Notes: a model not told the origin generated them from the letters alone. A stretch of 64,000 bases of DNA from Rhinopithecus roxellana (GCF_007565055.1 NC_044568.1:19708488-19772487); one strand, 5' to 3'. Positions 1 through 11,699 are shown, numbered from the stretch's first letter. Made by a program: numbers and translations.

Positions 1-301
1 GGCACGGCCCCCTTGGGAGAAAGTGTCTGCGGGAAGCGCTCTGTGAACTCTGCGGTACTCACCATGGGCTGGGCGCGTTTTCAGCGGGGGCGGCAGGACC
101 TTGGGGATGGGGCCACACTCTGGGGAAGCCTGTGTGGGGGAGTGAGCCCCGCTCTGTCTGGGCAGAGGCAGCCCCAGCACCGCGGAGGGCGTTCCTTAGG
201 TCCGGACGGGGGCACAGTCAGGCGTGAATTCCGGGCCCTGAGCTGGGGCCATCATCTCCTTCCCTCTGAGAGCGAGTACAGGGGCCACTGCAGGTGCCGC
301 T
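1..301. other. Unannotated single-copy DNA
   Basis: GC-rich sequence with no recognised exon, repeat or RNA. Confidence 0.5.
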
Positions 302-379
302 GGAGTGCTGTGCTGTGCTGTGCTGTGCTGTGCTGTGCTGTGCTGTGCTGTGCTGTGCTGTGCTGTGCTGTGCTGTGCC
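302..379. repeat. (GCTGT)n pentanucleotide microsatellite
   Basis: About 14-15 uninterrupted copies of a 5-bp unit (tgctg/cagca). Opposite-strand and same-strand frames give Cys-rich or Gln/His-rich artefact peptides. Confidence 0.95.
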
Positions 380-660
380 GCGCCGCGTGCCCTCAGAGCT
401 TGAGGACCTTCCACTGAGCTGTGTGAGTCTCCGTCCTGGGCTCTGTGGACACCAGGATGATAATAAGATGAGGATCAGTGGCTTCCAGGAGCCCCAGTCT
501 TAGAGGTGGAGCCAAAGAGCTGTGGAGGGGCCAGGGGTGGGGAGGGGCCATGGGGTGGGCAGAGGGGGTGGGGATGGGGTAGGAGGCATGGAAGGGGCAG
601 GGGACAGACGAAGGGCCACTGGAGCCAGATTAAGATAGAGGGGAGGTGTTAAGACTCGAA

Positions 661-714
661 GCCGAAAATACTGGGAATTAAGGTGAAATTCTGCTAAAAG
701 TTTATGGTAACACA
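661..714. repeat. Left copy of a ~50-bp direct repeat flanking an Alu
   Basis: Starts GCCGAAAATACTGGGAATTA and matches 1015-1068 with only a few differences. The Alu at 725-1014 sits exactly between the two copies. Confidence 0.85.
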
Positions 715-724
715 CTGGCATGCG

Positions 725-1014
725 GGCTGGGTGCAGTGGCTCACGCCTGTAATCCCAGCACTTTGGGAGGCTGAGGCAGGAGGATCACTTGAGGTCAGGA
801 GTTCAAGACCAGCCTGGCCAACATGGCAAAACTCAAAAACAAAAAATTAGCCGGGCATGGTGGTGCGCGCCTGTAATCCCAGCTACTTGGGAGGCTGAGG
901 CAGGAGGATCGCTTGAACCTTGGAGGCAGAGGTTGAAGTAAGCCAAGATTGCCTCACTGCACTGCACTCCAGCCTGGGTGACAAGAGTGAAACTTCATCT
1001 TAAAAAAAAAAAAA
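725..1014 (+). mobile_element. Alu SINE (S-type)
   Basis: Near full-length dimeric Alu starting GGCTGGGTGCAGTGG and ending in a poly-A run (1002-1014). Flanked by an unusually long direct repeat (661-714 and 1015-1068). Confidence 0.95.
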
Positions 1015-1068
1015 GCCGAAAATGCTGGGAATTAAGGCAAAATTCTGCTAAAAGGTTATGGTATCACC
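1015..1068. repeat. Right copy of the ~50-bp direct repeat flanking an Alu
   Basis: Starts GCCGAAAATGCTGGGAATTA; aligned to 661-714 it shows about five substitutions. Confidence 0.85.
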
Positions 1069-1589
1069 TGGGATGGGAAAGGTCAGGTGTGCGGGAGGAC
1101 GAAGCCCAAGGGAGAGAGATGCCTCTGGAAAGATGACTGGGGGTCCTTGACAAGGCTGGAAGATTGGGGCCGTGGGAAAGGGGGGTGGCCCGTGGCTCAG
1201 ACAAGGGTTCCCTGGTGGAGGGTTGGAGGCTGGGGGAGGGAGCGGGGAGGCCGGGAGCTGTGGGCCCTCCCTCCAGGCCTTTGGCACCAGCATGGAGGGG
1301 CTCGGGCCAGCCCTGGAAGGGGAGTCGTTTGTCTCTCCCTCCCTGGCTCCCAGCTGCCCACTGCCCATCCCTGCTCAAGAGAGGAGGCGGGAAGGCTAAG
1401 TCAGGGAGGCCCAGCTGGGCTGGGGGTGGGGCCGAGGCTGCTGCTGCTGCAAGTCTTCAGATGAGGATGCGGATGCTCCCAGGGGCCTGACTGAGGCGGT
1501 GGGACTAGCAGGAGGAGTAGGAAGGAGGGTTGGGGACAGAGACTAGGTTCCGAAGATACAAGGCAAGGGCAGGGGCCTGGTGTGAACTC

Positions 1590-2060
1590 ACCCGTAACCT
1601 CCAGGTTCGAGTCTCTCCTCCTGGGTGCTCCAGACCTGACCCTTGTTCTTCCCTTGGGACCCCACTGGCAAAAGGGACTTTGCAGATATGAGTGAGTTAA
1701 GGATCAGGAGAGGGGAGATGACACTGGATTATCCGGGCGGGTCCCCCTGAACCACAAGGGTCCTCGTAAGAGGCGGGCAGCAGGTCAGACAGGAGTGGAG
1801 AGGCTGCCCTGCTGGCTCTGAAGACGGAGGAGGGGCTGAGAGCCAAGGAACACAGGTGGCCTCTGGAAGCTGGGAAAGGGGAGGAACAGATTCTCCCCGG
1901 AGCCCTTCCAGGAGGAAGCAGCCCTGTCCACACCTCCATTTTAGCCCTGAGAAACCTGTGTCAGCTTTTGGCCTGCAGAACCATGAGAGGATGAAGCTGT
2001 GTGGTTTCAAGCCACTAACTCTGGGGTCTTCTGTTCCAGCAGCCACAGGACCCTCATCCA
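1590..2060 (+). mobile_element. Degraded LTR/MaLR-like interspersed repeat
   Basis: Contains the common pattern of goods such as GGACTTTGCAGATATGAGTG, ATTATCCGGGCGGGTCC, CCTCGTAAGAGGCGG and TTTCAAGCCACTAACTC, seen in an old dispersed primate repeat family. Family assignment is uncertain. Same family as 2985-3345 (opposite strand) and 39150-39515. Confidence 0.5.
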
Positions 2061-2984
2061 GGGACCAGCACCCCAGCCTGACCGGGGCTCCCTGGTGACC
2101 TGCCCGGGCTCCCACCTCTCCGCTAGCTGGGGCTTGTAAACATTTTATACTTGTGACGAGGCCACCAGCAAACACGGAGGCCTTCCTCTGGCGGTGGCCC
2201 AGCGATGAGCCTGGGTCGATGTCCCCAGGCAACTGGGGTGTTCACGGAAGCAATAACATCTCTGTCATTTTTTTCCAGACCTCACTGAAGATCCCCTGCC
2301 CCAGGCTCAAGTTAGAGAGAGAGGAGGTCACAGTGCTGGAATTCCAGCTGGGCATCCGTCCCAGCTCTGCGCTGAGTGCGTTCAGCCCCGGCTGGAGCTT
2401 GTAGACGGCAGCCCTGCAGGAACCCACCAGGGCTGACTCCTTCCTCCCCAGATCCCACAGAACAACAGTGGATCTCCACTCGGCACGTGTCCCCTCCACG
2501 TTCACATGAAGTGTCTTTTAGCGGAAAGTGTATAAACGTGTTAATTTTGGTTACTGCACTGAAGTGAGGCAAGTTCCTGCAGCTTTATTAAATGACCAGT
2601 GCTGTCACTCCTGAGTGTGAAATTAACTCACTCTTCATGGCAGGTTTGAGGGAGGCAGAGAAAACTCTTCTCTCACCTGAAACCGTGGCTTTGAGAAAAA
2701 TAAAGTAGCAACGACCGTGGCTCTGGGGAGCACTATCTGAATGAAGGACTTGGCAAAATGTTTCCTCTTAGTGGCACCTGTGGTGCCAGGTCTGTGAAGA
2801 GCCCAGGGAGCCCGGCTGGCACCACCTCTGTGGCGTCCTGTGGGCCTCTGGCCACACTGTGTCATGGGAGAAAGGGCCACCGTGCAGCTGGGTCTTGGAG
2901 GAGCCTCCCCGCTGCTGTCAGAGGTGCAGTGTGTGCTTAAGCAGAAAGAACCTCGGTGCAAAGCTGTGAGGCCCGGAGCTCAGT
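2061..2984. other. Unannotated intergenic DNA
   Basis: Mixed composition; no gene, RNA or clearly identified repeat seen. Confidence 0.4.
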
Positions 2985-3345
2985 TTCTGCCCCTGCTGTC
3001 ACAAATGACCACCAGCCGGGAGGTGGGAGGCTTAAAACAACAGAAATTTATTCTCTCACAGCTCTGGAGGCCACACATCTGAAACCAAGGGGTCTCAGGG
3101 CCCCCCTTCCTGCAGGGCTCAGGGAGGCCCCTTCCTGCCTCTCCAGCTTCTGGCTGATGGCTTCCTTGCTCTCCATTTTCACATAGCCCCTCCTCTGTGT
3201 CTCTGTTTCCCTCTCCTTGTAAGGACATAAGCCATAGTGGCCCAGGGCTGTGACCCTTCATCTTACCTTCATCACCTCTGCAAAGACCGTGGTTCCACAC
3301 TCACAGGTCCTGGGGCTAGGGACACAGCTCAAGCTGCAACAGCTT
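2985..3345 (-). mobile_element. Degraded LTR/MaLR-like interspersed repeat
   Basis: Contains AACAACAGAAATTTATTCTC, CTCACAGCTCTGGAGGCC and CTTGTAAGGACATAAGCC, the hallmark of a common old repeat in the orientation opposite to 1590-2060. Family not assigned. Confidence 0.5.
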
Positions 3346-3865
3346 CTAAATGAGGGGGTTTCAGAGGAAGATTGCCCCAGCCCCTCTGTCCTGAGCAGGG
3401 TTTGGATGTGGAGGAGTATGGGAAGGGCATTGCAGCTGCTTGGAACAGCCCACAGGTGGAGGCATGCGTCAGGAGGAGCAGGGCCCTGTGGACCCAGTGG
3501 GCGTAGAAGGTCATGTGTGGGACAGTGTGTCTTCCAGAGGGCTCAGGAGTGTGGGGCTGGGAGCCACAGAGCCTGTGGCAGGCAAGTGTGACCAGGGACA
3601 AGCGTGTTGCGGGGGGAGACAGGCCTGGAGGATCAGCGAGGCCAGGCTTCCCAGCGGTGGGGCCCCTGGTTAAGGTTGTATCCCTGTGGGAGGCAGAGGG
3701 CTTTTCCTGCCTTCATTTCAGGAACAATGATACAAAGCCCTGAGAAGGAGGAGCTCAGCCAGGAGCAGAAGGAGCTGGGCTTGAGCCCGGGGTTCAGTTC
3801 TACCAAACCCAGTCCAGAGCTGGCACCTGTCAGCAGCCAAGGAGCACATTAAAAAACGTGCTGAG

Positions 3866-3998
3866 GCCGGGTGGTGGCTCATACCTGTAAACACAGCACT
3901 TTGGGAGACTGAGGTGGGAGTATTGCTTGAAGTCAGGAATTCAAGACCAGCCTGGACAACACAGTGAGACACCCATCTCTGCAAAAAATAAAAATAAA
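3866..3998 (+). mobile_element. Alu, left part, split by a nested Alu
   Basis: Left monomer starting GGCCGGGTGGTGGCTC. Its right part resumes at about 4278, after the inserted Alu. Confidence 0.85.
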
Positions 3999-4002
3999 AA
4001 AA

Positions 4003-4277
4003 ATGAGGCCCGGCATGGTGGCTCATGCCTGTAATCCCAGCAATTTGCGAGGCCAAAGCAGGTGAATTACTTGAGGTTAGAAGTTCAAGATCAGCCTGAC
4101 CAACGTGGTGAAAACTCATTTCAACTAAAAAAAAAAAAAAAAAAAAAATTACCCAGGCATGGTGATGCGTGACTGTAATCCCAGCTACTCAGGAGGCTGA
4201 GGCAGGAGAACCTGGGAGGCGGAGGTTGCAGTGAGCCAAGACTGTGCCACTGCACTCCAGCCTGGGTGACAGAGCGA
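4003..4277 (+). mobile_element. Alu inserted into an older Alu
   Basis: Dimeric Alu from GGCCCGGCATGGTGG to CTGGGTGACAGAGCG with an internal run of about 22 A (4128-4148). It interrupts the Alu at 3866-3998/4278-4436. Confidence 0.85.
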
Positions 4278-4440
4278 TTAGCTGGGTTTGGTGGTGCACA
4301 CCTGTAGTCCCAGCTACTCAGGAGGTTGAGGCGGGAGGATGGCTTGAGTCCAGGAATTTGAGGTGGCAGTGAGCTGAGATCACACCACTGCACTCCACCC
4401 TCACTCCAGGGTGACAGGGTGAGGCCCTGTCTCAAAAAGT
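4278..4440 (+). mobile_element. Alu, right part of the split copy
   Basis: Right monomer starting TTAGCTGGGTTTGGTGG and ending CCCTGTCTCAAAAAG, continuing the copy broken at 3998. Confidence 0.85.
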
Positions 4441-4563
4441 AAATAAATGAGTAAATGAAAAATAAAAATGTGGCGAGACCAGGTGTCCACTGATGAGTGA
4501 ACGGAAAAACGAAACGGGGTCCATCTGTGGCTGGAAAATTCTTCAGCCATAAAGAGGAGCAGA

Positions 4564-4862
4564 GGCCGGGCGCGGTGGCTCACGCCTGCAATCCCAGCAC
4601 TTTGGGAGCCGAGGCGGGCGGATCATGAGGTCAGGAGATCGAGACCATCCTGGCTAACACGGTGAAACCCCGTCTCTACTAAAAAGTACAAAAGATTAGC
4701 CGGGCGAGGTGGCGGGCACCTGTAGTCCCAGTTACTCAGGAGGCTGAGGCAGGAGAATGGCAGGAACCCGGGAGGCAGAGCTTGCAGTGAGCCGAGATCG
4801 CACCACTGCACTCCAGCCTGGGCGACTGAGCCAGACTCCATCTCCAAAAAAAAAAAAAAAAA
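4564..4862 (+). mobile_element. AluY
   Basis: Full-length copy starting GGCCGGGCGCGGTGG with Y-type GAGATCGAGACCATCCTGGC and a poly-A tail of about 18. Low divergence, so a young insertion. Confidence 0.92.
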
Positions 4863-5069
4863 GGAGCGGAGCCTGACACAGGCTACATAGGGACGAACCT
4901 TGAGACGCTTCTGCAGAGGGAAAGAAGCTGGTCACAAGAGGCTGCACGCGTGTGCCCAGTGTCTCTGGAACACCCACAACAGGACAACAGGCAAACCCAC
5001 AGCAGGGAGGAGGACTGCGGGTGTCTGGGCTGGGGAGGGGGAGAGGCAGGTGGCTGCTAATGGGGCGGG

Positions 5070-5371
5070 TTTTTTTTTTTTTTTTTTTTGAGACGGAGTC
5101 TCACTCTGTCGCCCAAGCTGGAGTGCAGTGGCGCGATCTCAGCTCACGGCAACCTCCACCTCCTGGGTCCAGGCGATTCTCCTGCCTCAGCCTCCCAAGT
5201 AGCTGGGATTATAGGCCTGCACTACCACACCCACCTAATTTTTGTATTTTTAGTAGAGGTGGGGTTTCACCACGTTGGCCAGGCTGGTCTCAAACTCCTG
5301 ACCTCAGGGGATCCACCTGCCTTGGCCTCCCAAAGTGCTGGAGTTACAGGCCTGAGCCGCTGTGCCTGGCC
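5070..5371 (-). mobile_element. Alu SINE (S-type)
   Basis: Full-length inverted copy with a T-run (5070-5089), ending in GTGCCTGGCC. Confidence 0.95.
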
Positions 5372-5396
5372 TGAATGTGCATTTTGAAAGAGTCTG

Positions 5397-5552
5397 GGCC
5401 AGGCAGAGTGGCTCACGCCTGTAATCTCATCTACTTGGGAGGCTGAGGCAGGAGAATTACTTGAACCTGGGAGGTGGAGGTTGCAATAAGCCCAGATTGC
5501 ACCACTGCACTCCAGCCTGGGTGACAGAGACTCTTAAATAAATAAATAAAAG
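5397..5552 (+). mobile_element. Internally deleted Alu
   Basis: Begins as an Alu 5' end (GGCCAGGCAGAGTGGCTCAC), then jumps directly to the right monomer; ends in (AAAT)n. Confidence 0.85.
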
Positions 5553-6520
5553 AGAGTTTCATTTGCATAATTTCAGGCAATGATGAGCAGAGCCCTCTGA
5601 AGGTCATTATCCCCGGGCAGTCTCTCATCTGAGCTGGGCCCGGAGCCCAGACTGTCCTCTCCCGGGAGCTCCTCAGGCTCTGTGTTTTCATGGGCCAAGT
5701 TTGCCGTCAGACTGCCTGAGTCCCCGGGGCTCTGAGTCCAGCAGAAAGGAGGAGATGGTGTTCACACCCATTTCCTCTTCTTTCCACCAGGCTCACTGTA
5801 GCCTGGCCTTGCTGCCTGGCCACTTCCTCCCGGACACACTGCTCCGGAAAGGAGCCCAAGGCCAACCTTCTGCCTGGGGGCCACTGTGCCATCGGTGGGC
5901 CACGTGGGCTGCTCCAGAGGGCGAGGTCCCCGACCTCCCTGGGTCAGTCAGAGCTGGCTGTGCTTTGCCTGTTCGGTGGTAGAGCTGCACCGTGCCGGGG
6001 GTGGGGGTGTGCACAGGAGGAGGCTCCTGCTGTTGGAGCAGAGTTGGGGTTGGGGTGGGGGCCACCCTCTCCCCTGGCCTGGCCTGGAAGGAGGGAACAG
6101 GCATGTGTGACTTCCGGAAGATGGCAATGAGCACGGAGCAGAAGGAGACCAAAGGCCTGCCTGCACCTCCCGTGTTTTGGGGAGACGTAGGGGCATTGTG
6201 CGTGTTCAGGAAGCATGAGGTTCCTGTCTTCCTTGACAGCAGGGGCTCGGATCAGGAGCCAGGGGTAGGAGCGCAGATCTCAGGGGGAGACAACCAACTT
6301 TCACTCCCTCTGTGTTCTCTGGGCCTGTTCCCAGGTCAGAGGGCTGTGCCAGGGAGGCGCCCGCACAGTTGGGCTTAGCCACAACTAAGTTTTCATTGAA
6401 GGCTCCTCCTAGGCGCTCACCCTCTTAACCCTCTCGAGTGAGCCCTGCTGGGTGCCTGAGCTGCAGGAACCTGCAAAACACCCTTGTCCCTCCCAGGCAT
6501 CAGACTGACTTCAGCGTTTC
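5553..6520. other. Unannotated intergenic DNA
   Basis: GC-rich single-copy sequence; overlapping frames of up to 128 codons show no protein family signal. Confidence 0.4.
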
Positions 6521-6524
6521 TTGT

Positions 6525-6825
6525 TATTTTGTTTTGTTTTGTTTTTGAGATGGAATTTCGCTCTGTCCTCAGGCTGGAATACAGCGGTGCGTTCTCAGTT
6601 CACTGCAACCTTTGCCTCCCAGGTTTAAGTGATTTTTCTGCCTCGGCCTCCCGCGTAGCTGGTATTCTAGGCGTGCATCAGCACGCCCAACTAAGTTCTG
6701 TATTTTTAGTAGAGATGGGGTTTCACCATGTTGGTCAGGATGGTCTTGATCTCTTGACCTTGTGATCTGCCTGCCTCAGCCTCCCAAAGTGTTGGGATTA
6801 CAGGCATGAGCCACTGGGCCCAGCC
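6525..6825 (-). mobile_element. Alu SINE (S-type, diverged)
   Basis: Inverted dimeric Alu with a TTTTG-rich tail (6525-6546), ending CTGGGCCCAGCC. Confidence 0.93.
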
Positions 6826-7383
6826 TCTTGTTGCTATTTAGAGGAGGATTTGCCTGAGAACTAAATCACTTACAGTCTAACACAGATCAGAAGTGACTGC
6901 CAGTGTTTCTGACTGAGACTTAAATAATCAGAGTCGCTCTGATGTTTGTGCTGCAGCTGAAGCAACACCATGTTTCCTTTTGTGAAATTAGCTCTGAAAT
7001 GGCCCCACCTTTAAAGAAGTAACTTTATTCTGCTTTGGTATTGCAGCTCATTTTGAAACCCAACCGTGGTCTCCTCTCTTTGCCATGTGAATTGTCCATG
7101 GATTCTGGCTGAAAGTGGTGGACCCTGGCTGGCGGGCGCAAGTGCACTACAGTGAGAGCTGGAGGCAGTCCTGCCCCACGCAGCCACTGCCGGCGCTCGG
7201 GATTTAACAACTTGGACCCTCTGTTTCCTCCTCAGTAAGACAAAGCTGGCACCAGAAGGGTTAAGATTGGAACAGACTTTCCTCAACTCTGATCCGTGGA
7301 ACTGTGCGTTGGTGCCAATGTTTTCATCGGTGTGCAGTGAAATGAGGAAAAGGAGTGCCAAGTGGAATAAACCATTTCATGTG
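6826..7383. other. Unannotated intergenic DNA
   Basis: Moderately AT-rich; no gene or known repeat recognised. Confidence 0.4.
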
Positions 7384-7517
7384 GGCTGGGCGCGGTGGCT
7401 CACACCTGTGATCCCAGCACTTTGGGAAGCCAAGGCGGGCGGATCGCTTGAGCCCAGGAGTTTGAGACCAGCCTGGGCAACATAGGGAGATCCTGTCTCT
7501 ATTAAAAAAAAAAAAAA
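7384..7517 (+). mobile_element. Alu left monomer (FLAM-like)
   Basis: Monomer from GGCTGGGCGCGGTGG to a poly-A run at 7504-7517; no right arm. Confidence 0.88.
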
Positions 7518-8435
7518 CTTTCATGTAAAAGGCTTTTTGTTCAGATATTATGCCATCCCACTGTACTTGGTGCCAAAAAGGTGCTTTGATGAAATGTTGA
7601 GACTATTAAGCAATAGTTTAAAAAATTAATGTCAGTATCTGGGAAAAAGTAAGGTTAGAGTCACATGCAAACCCGGAAGTGACTGTTGACAGTTTTCTGG
7701 TTTGTGATTTTTCCAAAGTCTGGGGACACCTGTTCTGGGTGGCATTGCCTCACTGGTGCCTTCAGGTGAACCCTGGCCGGGGGCAGGGTCCCTGGGAGGG
7801 AGCTGGGCCCAGCTGTGCAGTCCAGCCAGAGCAGAGAAGGCAGTCGGTCAACATGCAGGCCCTGCCCCAGACTTGGTCCCAGATAAAGGGATGTCCCAGG
7901 GGTTCCTTTGAGACCCTGGAGCCTGTGGCTGGTGTGCATGGGAGGAAGGGAGGTGTGAGTCAGGCGCCCAGCCCATAGGGCTGGTGGGGTGTGGGGGCAG
8001 GAAGAGGCCCAGTGCTCCGCCACATAAACCTGCCAGGCTGGGGACCTGGAAGCCCTTTCCCCTGGGAGGGTGACAGGGTCACTGACGGTGACCATCTGGC
8101 TGGTGCTGACGTGGAGGGTGGGGATTGGAACCACTGGGTTGGGATCCTCTGGCCATCCACTGGGAACCCCACCTTATGGGGGGAAAGGGTGGTGGCGGTC
8201 AGGCTGCAGTCAATCCCTACTGCGGTGGGTGGGTGGGGGCTCGGTGCCCTTGAGACCCCCAGTCATCCTTCTGGCCACAGGATGTCCTGCCTCTTCTATG
8301 CCTCCTGGGTCTCGGGGGAACCAAGGGTCCTGGAGGGGAACTGTGCAGTCTCACGGCTCAAAAGGGCCAAGGTGGGGTGAGGCCAGGGTGTCTGCAGCCC
8401 GAGCACATACACATAAGCTTCATGCTTGGGCACTC
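7518..8435. other. Unannotated intergenic DNA
   Basis: Single-copy sequence leading into the minisatellite. Frames here merge with the repeat and are not credible genes. Confidence 0.4.
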
Positions 8436-9386
8436 CTCACCCTCCGTCCCCCCACCTTCCTCACCCTCCATCCCCTCAACTTCCTCACCCTCCGTCCCAT
8501 CACCTTCCTCACACTCCGTCCCCTCACCTTCCTCGCCCTCTGTCCCCTCATCTTCCTCGCCCTCTGTCCCCCACCTTCCTCATGCTCTGTCCCCTCACCT
8601 TCCTCGCCCTCTGTCCCCTCACCTTCCTCGCCCTCTGTCCCCTCACCTTCCTCGCCCTTTGTCCCCTCACCTTCCTCATGCTCTGTCCCCCACCTTCCTC
8701 ACGCTCTGTCCCCTCATCTTCCTCGCCCTCTGTCCCCCACCTTCCTCGCCCTCTGTCCCCTCACCTTCCTCGCCCTCTGTCCCCTCACCTTCCTCACGCT
8801 CTGTCCCCTCATCTTCCTCGCCCTCTGTCCCCTCACCTTCTTCATGCTCTGTCCCCCACCTTCCTCACGCTCTGTCCCCCACCTTCCTCACGCTCTGTCC
8901 CCCACCTTCCTCACACTCTGTCCCCTCACCTTCCTCATGCTCTGTCCCCTCACCTTCCTCGCCCTCTGTCCCCTCACCTTCCTCACCCTCTGTCCCCTCA
9001 CCTTCCTCGCCCTCTGTCCCCTCACCTTCCTCGCCCTCTGTCCCCTCACCTTCCTCACGCTCTGTCCCCTCACCTTCCTCACGCTCTGTCCCCTCACCTT
9101 CCTCGCCCTCTGTCCCCTCACCTTCCTCGCCCTCTGTCCCCTCACCTTCCTCGCCCTCTGTCCCCTCACCTTCCTCGCCCTCTGTCCCCTCACCTTCCTC
9201 ACGCTCTGTCCCACACCTTCCTCACGCTCTGTCCCCCACCTTCCTCATGCTCTGTCCCCTCACCTTCCTCGCCCTGTGTCCCCTCACCTTCCTCATGCTC
9301 TGTCCCCCACCTTCCTCACGCTCTGTCCCCTCACCTTCCTCGCCCTCTGTTCCCTCACCTTCCTCACCCTCTGTTTTCTCACCTTC
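8436..9386. repeat. 24-bp minisatellite (VNTR), ~40 copies
   Basis: Repeats of CCCTCACCTTCCTCGCCCTCTGTC with shorter 22-bp variants (CTGTCCCCCACCTTCC). Because the unit is a multiple of three, long open frames appear in all three plus-strand frames. Confidence 0.95.
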
Positions 9387-9679
9387 AAAATGAGCAGAAC
9401 GGTGCAGGGATGGGCAATGGGTCTGGACAGGCGTTTCTCCAAAGACACACGGTGGCCGGTGAGCACGGGGAAGGCTGCATGGCGCTGCCCGTCACTGGAG
9501 AATGCAGATCACAGCCCCAGTTGAGATGCCCCTCACATGCATTTGGGAGGCTGAAGTCAGACAGTGCCCCAGCGTGGGTTGGTGGGATGTGGAGACCTGG
9601 CAAGCACTGCTGGTGGGAACAGCAAACACTGTGGCTGGTGTGGAAAGCCGGGTGACAGCGCCTCAAAAGCTAAACCTCA

Positions 9680-9942
9680 GGCCTGGGTGCGGTGGCTCAT
9701 GCCTGTAATCCCAGCACTTTGGGAGGTGGGAAGATTGCTTAAGTAGGGAGGTGGAGACCAGATTGGGCAACATAGTGAGATGCTGTCTCTACAAAAAGTA
9801 AAAAAAATTAGCTGGGAATGGTGGTGCGCATTTGTGGTCATTGGCGCCTGTGGTCATCGGCACCCAGAAGGCTGAGGTGGGAGGACCCCTTGAGCTCAGG
9901 AGGTTGAGGCTGCTGTGCGCCGTGTTGGCACCACTGTACTCC
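9680..9942 (+). mobile_element. Old Alu (J-type, diverged)
   Basis: Starts GGCCTGGGTGCGGTGG. The right arm is diverged and contains a small duplicated GTGGTCAT segment; the 3' tail is lost. Confidence 0.8.
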
Positions 9943-10834
9943 CTCTTCCTTTGATTGGAGAGAGATGATTTCCTCATGCTGGTTGGAGACCGGAGCATCC
10001 CATGTTCATGCTTTCTGAACTTTTATCTGACTTTACTTGTATTATTATTATTGCAAGGGTATAAACAAAAATAGATGCAAGATAGTCGGGCACAGGACCC
10101 CTCCCCCCAGCTTATGAGGTGCCACTGGGATCTTTTTGCAGCCCTGGGAGGGCCTCTCTGTCCTCTCTGTCCTGTGTCCCACCCTACTCCAAGTCCCTGC
10201 TGTCCTGAGTCGGGTGCAGCAGCCTCCAGGAGCCTCCTGTGGCCGCAACAAATCCACAAAGTTTGTGGCTTGCAACAAACACACTGATTCCCTCACGCTC
10301 TGAGGGTGGCACTGACGTGGGTCTCGCTGACGCGGGTCTCACTGGCTGAGGTCAAGATGTGAGCAGGGCTGGCCCCAGCTGGGAGCTCCTGAGGAGAACC
10401 AGCTCCTTGTTCTGGAAGCCTCCCCGTTCCTTGGCTCACGGCCCCTCCCCCATCTTCAAAGCCCATTGAGTCCTCCCATCCCACCTCTCTGCTGTTCTGT
10501 CCTGACCCCTCTTCCACTGATAAGAACCTTGTGATTCCACTGTGCCCGCCGGGATGATCCAGGGTGATCTCCGTATCTCGGGTCAGCTGATGAGCAACCC
10601 CAACTTACCCTGCAGCCTTAATTCCCCTCTGCTGCGTGAGGCTGCAGCCTTCACAGGTTCACCCTGGGGATGAAAACACAGGCATCTTTGGGGCCGTTCT
10701 TCTGCCGGCCACCCCTCCCCGGCATCGTTGTCTATGTCTGCTGCCTGGATTTGAAGCCAGTGCATGTGTGCACCTGAGTGGGCCTGCATCTCCTCGCAGC
10801 ATCCATGCTAAGATTCCTTGTGCTAACTCACAGA
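9943..10834. other. Unannotated intergenic DNA
   Basis: Single-copy sequence; no feature recognised. Confidence 0.4.
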
Positions 10835-10994
10835 GCCAGGCGTGGTAGCGCAGGCCCGTAATCCCAGCTGCTCAGGAGGCTGAAGCTGGAGAATCGCTTG
10901 AACCTGGGAGGCAGAGGTTGTAGTGAGCCAAGATTGAGCCACTGCACTCCAGCCTGGCGACAGAACGAGACTCCATCTCAAAAAACAAAACAAG
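10835..10994 (+). mobile_element. Alu right arm fragment
   Basis: 5'-truncated copy starting GCCAGGCGTGGTAGC and ending in an A-rich tail that served as the insertion site for the AluY at 10995. Confidence 0.85.
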
Positions 10995-11276
10995 GCCGGG
11001 CGCGGTGGCTCAAGCCTGTAATCCCAGCACTTTGGGAGGCTGAGACGGGCGGATCACGAGGTCAGGAGATCGAGATCATCCTGGCTAACGCAGTGAAACC
11101 CCGTCTCTACTAAACATACAAAAACTAGCTGGGCGAGGTGGCGGGCGCCTGTAGTCCCAGCTACTCGGGAGGCTGAGGCGGGAGAATGGCGTAAACCCGG
11201 GAGGCGGAGCTTGCAGTGAGCTGAGATCGGGCCACTGCACTCCAGTCCGGGCGACAGAGCGAGACTCCGCCTCAAA

Positions 11277-11307
<31 letters not shown>

Positions 11308-11323
11308 CAAAACAAAACAAACC
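10995..11323 (+). mobile_element. AluY, Old World monkey (YR-like) type
   Basis: Full-length young copy with GGCTCAAGCCTG, GAGAATGGCGTAAACCCGG and GAGCTGAGATCGGGCC diagnostic changes. The tail is a (AAAAC)n run (11273-11321). Used here to infer the source lineage. Confidence 0.88.
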
Positions 11324-11588
11324 CCCCAAAAACTAAGCAGTTAGACTGTGTGTTATCATGTGCTGATGTTTATTAGTTACTGAACTTGGGATTAACTGAC
11401 TTCTTTGTCAACAAGGTCTAAACCAAGCCACACACCCTCATGGCAGCCTCTTCCAAGTCTGAGGTTTGGTGAGGGAGGGTGAGTGCAGCCCTGAAGCGGG
11501 AGCCACTGAAGCACAAAGCATGATGTGAGCAGGAGCACAGGTTCCTCCAGCCACTGCAGACATTGCATCAAAAATTGCCTCAGTGTTG

Positions 11589-11695
11589 GCCAGGCGCGGT
11601 GGCTCATGCCTGTAATCCAAGCACTTTGGAAGGCTGAGGTGGGAGGACAGATTGAGCACAGGAGTTCGCAGACCAGCCTGGGCACTATAGTGAGT
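11589..11695 (+). mobile_element. Alu left-arm fragment, interrupted
   Basis: Starts GGCCAGGCGCGGTGG and breaks off at the inverted Alu beginning at 11700. Confidence 0.8.
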
Positions 11696-11699
11696 ATAG

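Noticed and set aside
3718..5691. Numerous 60-140-codon frames
   Set aside because: Typical Alu-derived frames.
8070..9655. 484-, 409- and 338-codon open frames
   Set aside because: Products of the 24-bp minisatellite; repetitive His/Pro/Ser/Leu peptides with no independent support.
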